Assembly (NCBI GenBank): GCA_036852015.1
Contig: JAANDG010000017.1
Span: 248,001 to 312,000, forward strand
Reading direction: 5' to 3'
Length of the DNA stretch: 64,000 bases
Source of the DNA: Pelodera strongyloides
Taxonomy: Eukaryota > Nematoda > Chromadorea > Rhabditida > Rhabditidae
The notes below the pieces were generated by a model. That model was given only the letters and a program-made list of their open reading frames with translations. It was not told where the DNA came from and searched no databases. The first letter of the stretch is position 1. Each line of letters opens with the position of its first letter. The position numbers and the translations under genes are program-made. Shown piece after piece: positions 59,269 through 64,000 of the stretch.

Positions 59269-60669
59269 CCAACTACTGTACCAGTTGGGTCCTCGACGCG
59301 GTGCTTTTTGTGAAGCAATAACATACCGTAACAATAGTAAATATTGATATATCAGCGACTGAGCTATTAGCTCTTGCAAAATTAATTCTTCATTAATTAT
59401 CAATATATCTCGTTCCGAAATAGCCGTGTTTTCTTGTTCATTCAAGGATAGGTAGAGCAGTATTATATATTCTTCTCTAACATTTATGAGCGAACTTATA
59501 CAGTAACATAGTAACATATGCTAATTTTGGGTGGGGTGTTTTCTCTCACCACTGTTTTGTAATGAGATGTACTTTTCATTTTACGCTGTGTGTAAAGGTT
59601 TAGACACAAACGGGCTATTGGCTTATTATATAACTGTACGTACAACACATTAATGTCTGATGAATTACGTTTTTAATGTGGATAATTTTTTCTTAGAGTT
59701 TATAAAAGGAATATTCTTTATTGTAGAATTTATAGTAGAATTTTGATAGTGCATTCACATGTATAAAAAAGAGTGTAAAGCGTCCAAAGATGTGCTTCTA
59801 TGTTTTAGAGGATGTGGTTTGTAGTATTGTGAATGCAATTAGCGAATGTCAGCAATTGCAGGCAATTGCATTATAGATTTTTTTTATCGTGACCGTCTCT
59901 TGATTTTTCATCTTTATCACGTATACACTTTCCGTTTTTTTATAAATATGTCGCTTTTTTATTATAAATTTCGAACACTTGAATTTGTGATGATTCGGTG
60001 TATTCATAATCTTTGTAGTATTTAGTTGACTCTGTTTTGTATTGAAAATGATCACGCGTTGGTGCTATCTATGCTATATCTATGCTATCTGGTTCTTTCA
60101 CAAAAATATTAAATTATTCACTTTCGTTGTGCTCGAGCTTGTTTCTTACTAAAAATTATTTTTGTAAATGTAGAATAAAAATTAACGCGACTTATTTACT
60201 ATTATTGCAAATTGTATGTCCTTGTCTGACTTGATTTTGTTCGGAATGTGTAGCAGGGGACTTTTTAAACGGAATACGCCACATCACTTTTTATTGACTC
60301 GAGGGTGCTGTTATGTGCCGGTAATTCTAACAGCCTAAGTTTTGTATGTTATTTGGCAAGCATAACATACTAAATATTCAAAGAATTTCTGTTCCTGAGC
60401 CTTTAAGCGTCATAGCATGTGGATTTGAAATGTATTTATAATTGCATTTTTATGTAATTTTTCTTGGTGGTCGCCTCACAATAAGTTGGAAAGGCACAAC
60501 CATTGAGTGCATATGTGAATTTAGTTGATAAGTATAGTTTTCACAGAACAATTCAGTTTTTCATCGGTTTTTCGTTCGCTTTTATTTAATCACGCTTCTA
60601 GTTTGTGTGTTATATGTAAATATTTCCATGAATTAGTTCTGTCGTCAGAAGCAATCAGAGGTCATAAGG
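59269..60669. other. Intergenic between hydrolase and dehydrogenase
   Basis: AT-rich, no supported exon or repeat. AATAAA-like sites occur (for example AGAATAAAAATTA at about 60172), but none can be assigned firmly to the hydrolase transcript. Confidence 0.45.
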
Positions 60670-62662
60670 ATGTTGACCGGTCCTGTAACTGTGCTCGGAG
60701 CTTCTTCACTGTTAGGACGGCATTTGATCGAAACACTTCAAAATAGATGTCCCGATGTGGACGTCAGACGCTGGATGTATAGTCGAGCGAGCAAGAATGA
60801 AGGTACCGTAGTTGCGTTTGTGTTTGTAATTTTGTAGTTTCCTTGCTCACGTAGTTTATTCAGTGCCTATTTGGTTTTTTTCTTGAGGTGAATTAACATA
60901 GTCAAATTAGAAGAAGATCGCCATTGAGTCTAGCTGATAGCTTTTCCACAAGTTGCAGGAAAACTTTTCCTCCGCTCGAATTTAGCTGCTATTTTTTTTA
61001 TTAATATTACTTTTCTTTAACAATTTTTCAGAAGTCAGGTCAAGTATGTTCATTGGTATGTCGCAGTTGGAGGACAGTATTCGTGATGCGCAATTTGTAA
61101 GTCATATTATAGATAAATGTTAGTGTTTTTTTATTTAGTTGACTTACAGACACGTACGTGGATTTGCTGATGACAATGATAACTGATAACACCGCATACA
61201 CATCTAGACAGTACTGTACCTACTGTACGATTCCAGGATAATACAGTAATAGTGTAGCTGTGCTGTGCCATAGTATGTTATGTATTTATTGAAATTTACG
61301 CCTTTTGTTATTTAGGTGTTCAACTGCCATGGTGCCGTCGATCTGTCCGTTACTCCCGATAAGGAGCTGTTGAACAAGCACAATGTGGAATGTAAGATAT
61401 AGAATTAAAATCATATCTTGTCTACCATCTCTGTCTAAGCAATTAGACTAAGTGATATAACTTCCTGATTGCCTGTTTAAATAGTCATAATCGAATAGTT
61501 ATGGGGTTTGCAAGTATGTTGAAAATTTACTGTACTTTGGAACTACACGACAATATTTTTTAATTTTCCATGTTATTTATATATGCATGTTTCGTGCAGA
61601 AATACGGTAGTATTGACAGACTCAACCGAATTTTTGGGATACTTGCAAACCCCATAACAAGCGGCAATGTCTCTCACAATCTCTGAACGCTAATTTTACT
61701 ATATCACCTAATGTAGACCTAATTACGTATTATCATATTAATTGCTTATTTATCCATTTTTCAGTTGTGTCGCGGGTTCTTGCGCTGGTCTCGTGTCCGT
61801 TGATCCATGTCTCGTCTACATTTGTACAGTGCTCATCGCGATGGCCAAACGTTTTTGAACCAGAAAGAGACTGGAGAAGATATGTCACGCAGTGGCCTTT
61901 CCAAGTTTGTGTTTTTTTAAAAATCTTTAAAATTTCTCCCTCTCTATATATATATCGTCTCTCTCTCACCCTCTCCCTCTCTATCTCGACCCTCTCGAAC
62001 CCTACTATCTTTCCCTCTCTCTCAAAGTATACCCAAAATCATAATTAAATAATCATTTAGGAATTTTGTTCGTCGAAAGCCCGTGCCGATGAACTAATCG
62101 AAAAAGCGGATGAATCGACCAGTGTGATTATCATTCGGTGCGTCGTATTATGAAATATATATATATATATTTTTATACTTGAAGAGAGCGTCCCTTGATT
62201 CGATTGAGGTTCAATACAGTGACAGGAATAATTGTCCAGACCATAGAAAAACTGTCTGTATGTAGCCGGTGACCAAGGTTTTCACCTAACAAAGTATTTG
62301 GTGACCATGTTGTGACCAGCTAACGACGGTTTTTGGAGAAAACTTGGTCACCAATGACTTGGTCACCAAAAGTTGGTCACCACTTGGTCACCTATTATAT
62401 TTCCTAATCGCTTGCTAATTAAGGATTCCGCCACTGTATGGAGAGAACGACACCTCCTCTGTGCTCTCTGACGCTGTCTGGTCGTCGGGAATCTTTGGAG
62501 CAATTCCGAATGTTGGAGATCACGGTGGAGCATACCAGGTGATAACTCATAATTCCATAACTTCCTCTCTCTCTCTCTCTCTCTAACTCTCTAACTCTCT
62601 CACTGTGGTTTCTCTCTCGTTCCTCTCTCTCTGTCTCTCTCTTTTGCTTTCACTCTCAATCG

Positions 62663-62694
<32 letters not shown>

Positions 62695-63986
62695 TTACCG
62701 CACTTCCTCGATCTCTTCATCTTTCTCCTTCAGCTTCTCTCAGTTTCTTGTCAAGCTCTCTTTGTGTTGTTGTCCCCAGTTTTTGGGATAAGATAATAAA
62801 ATAATAGTCAACGAGAGTAAATTTATAGGTGTACGCCAATGGAAGTATTCGTATTCCTCTTTTCAGATGGCGTACGTCGGTAATGTTGCCGAGGGTGTGT
62901 TGGACGCAGCCGAAGCCCTCTTGTCAAATAAACTGCGAAACAAAGAGGTTAGACGAGAATTTGGTAGTTTGACGTCCATTTTTAGTATGTAATATGGAAC
63001 CTATATGCCAATGTAATAAAACTGTCGCCAAGGACTATTTGACTGCTGCAATTCATTGTACGTACCTTATCATAATTTTACATACTACTGTACCGTAGGT
63101 TGCCTTCTTTCACCGATTCCTTTCCTTTTGTAACAAAGACATTTGGCCGAGGTGGTTTGAAGCTGAGTATAGTTACTGTTCGTTAGCCTGTGCCTGAGGG
63201 ATGAAGAAATTTTGCGCAATTTTTTCTTTGCCTGTAGTTTGTAATTAAAATTTAGGTGATCATAATTGGTGACAATACGCCCACTGGCGATGTGGTCAAC
63301 AATTTGGTCGTTCCCATCGTCAAGGTTTGTTTGACTTTACAAGAGTCGACCGATATACTTTTTCCCTCTGTAATTGGCAGCTTTGTGGAATTATTATGGG
63401 GTTTCCATGTATGCCAAAAACAGAATTTACAGTATTTTCCCTGAATTGAATATTCGGCATGAGAAATTAATACATGGTTCTCGCGAAGTCGTAAAATACG
63501 GTAAATTTGTCCGGATGCTTGGAAACCCCATTAGATAAGCTTCCATGGGTTATTATTTGAACATGTAAACTTTTCTACAGTATTATAATAGTACCTTGGG
63601 TGGTAGTCCTTTATTAAATGTGTTGTACTGCAGCTTAGTTGAATTCGATCAGACCTTTATTTTAGGGAAGTAAGAACAGTTTGTCGGCGTACAATCTTCC
63701 ATTTCTCCCGCTCTACTACATCTATTTGATGTTCTGCTATCTGCTCATTTTGCTGAATAAATTTCTTCCCCTGGACTCTATTGGTCAACAGGTGAGAAAA
63801 CTATAGTATAGTCATGAGTTCACGTAATAGAGTATTTAAGTCATGGTTTCCCAGGATATTACCACCCATCACGACGACGCAACCGCGGTAGCTTGGCATC
63901 GCAAAACGCTGCTGTTGCGCGGAAAATCAGGCACCTCGCTCAGTCTCCGCAAGACACTTGTCAGGCTCTCGCGAGTGCACTGCTAA
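60670..63986 (+). CDS. 3-beta-hydroxysteroid-dehydrogenase-like NAD(P)-dependent enzyme
   Basis: The 3-beta-HSD branch of the extended SDR superfamily oxidises sterol 3-hydroxyls at the ER. Exons: 60670-60802, 61032-61096, 61316-61391, 61765-61904, 62061-62137, 62424-62538, 62867-62947, 63256-63324, 63666-63791, 63855-63986; 1014 nt, 337 aa. The dinucleotide-binding start is VTVLGASSLLGRHLIE (G10, G16), a variant of the family's TGGxGFLG. NCHGAVDLSVTPDKELLNKHNVE-like sequence and LIHVSSTFV (S108-S109) follow. The active-site Y-x3-K position reads EFCSSK: phenylalanine 140 in place of tyrosine, with K144 kept. IRIPPLYGEND matches the family's substrate-side loop, and a membrane-like stretch (LPLYYIYLMFCYLLILL) lies in exon 9. 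The stop at 63984 is 14 bases from the window edge, and a further spliced exon cannot be excluded. Confidence 0.8.
61499..61660. mobile_element. TATGGGGTTTGCAAGTATG element
   Basis: TTATGGGGTTTGCAAGTATG at the left and ATACTTGCAAACCCCATAA at the right are complementary. It is in dehydrogenase intron 3. Confidence 0.75.
61937..62028 (+). repeat. (CT)n tract in dehydrogenase intron 4
   Basis: CTCCCTCTCTATATATATAT followed by CTCTCTCACCCTCTCC and similar, ending 33 bases before the exon 5 acceptor. Confidence 0.8.
62270..62395. repeat. Cluster of GGTGACCA / TGGTCACC motifs
   Basis: GGTGACCAAGG and GGTGACCATG near 62271-62310 are followed by four TTGGTCACC copies at about 62347-62390. Together they form direct and inverted repeats within 125 bases, in dehydrogenase intron 5. 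Confidence 0.7.
62562..62690 (+). repeat. (CT)n tract in dehydrogenase intron 6
   Basis: Repeated CTCTCT with breaks (CTCTAACTCT, CTCTCTGTCT), about 130 bases. It begins about 24 bases after the exon 6 donor. Confidence 0.85.
63394..63534. mobile_element. TATGGGGTTTCCATGTATG element
   Basis: The left end TATGGGGTTTCCATGTATGCC and the right end GGATGCTTGGAAACCCCAT are near-complementary. The interior includes AAATACGGTAAATTTGTCC, shared with the 50183 copy. It is in dehydrogenase intron 8. Confidence 0.7.
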
Positions 63987-64000
63987 AACCAGGTGAAGGT

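Overview
This is a 64-kb window of nuclear DNA from a nematode. Genes are cut into many short exons, most introns end in a pyrimidine run plus TTTCAG or TTTTAG, two gene starts sit just behind acceptor-like sites (as in SL trans-splicing), and there is a pair of transthyretin-like (TTR) secreted proteins, a family typical of nematodes. I cannot name the species. The genes are richer in introns than Caenorhabditis genes. All exon chains were assembled by eye from splice sites, reading phase and protein similarity. The complete chains sum to a multiple of three.

Layout, left to right. 1-420: possible tail of an upstream gene (weak). 1221-5999 (+): Cid1/GLD-2-type terminal nucleotidyltransferase. 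7353-16213 (+): 24-exon single-pass membrane protein that I do not recognise. 18333-22320 (-): paired-box gene of the Pax1/9 group, with a 54-bp minisatellite filling its fifth intron. 25181-30442 (-): ALG7/DPAGT1, the first enzyme of N-glycan lipid precursor synthesis. 30965-38134 (+): spastin, a microtubule-severing AAA ATPase. 39476-41762 (-) and 46443-49933 (-): two paralogous TTR-like genes with identical lengths for exons 2-4. 50979-59268 (+): ABHD17-like alpha/beta hydrolase with an altered oxyanion motif and a cysteine-rich insert. 60670-63986 (+): 3-beta-hydroxysteroid-dehydrogenase-like enzyme. The genes do not form one pathway and look like an ordinary mix of housekeeping, developmental and secreted-protein genes.

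The space between exons is packed with short palindromic, non-autonomous elements in at least three groups: elements ending in TTAAAG(C/G)G (seven main sub-families and an eighth, degenerate one), elements ending in GGGCGC(A/G)TT, and elements ending in TATGGGGTTT. No transposase gene is visible. Two nested insertions and one apparent empty site in a local duplication indicate a TTAA target for the first group. Other repeats are a 22-bp minisatellite, a GC-rich array, a TTAGGC-containing array, a LINE 3' remnant, two tRNA-derived SINE-like units and a dispersed repeat of about 150 bp.

The most interesting points are the TTAA element super-group, the altered active-site residues in the hydrolase and the dehydrogenase, the unrecognised membrane protein, and the two non-canonical GC-AG introns.
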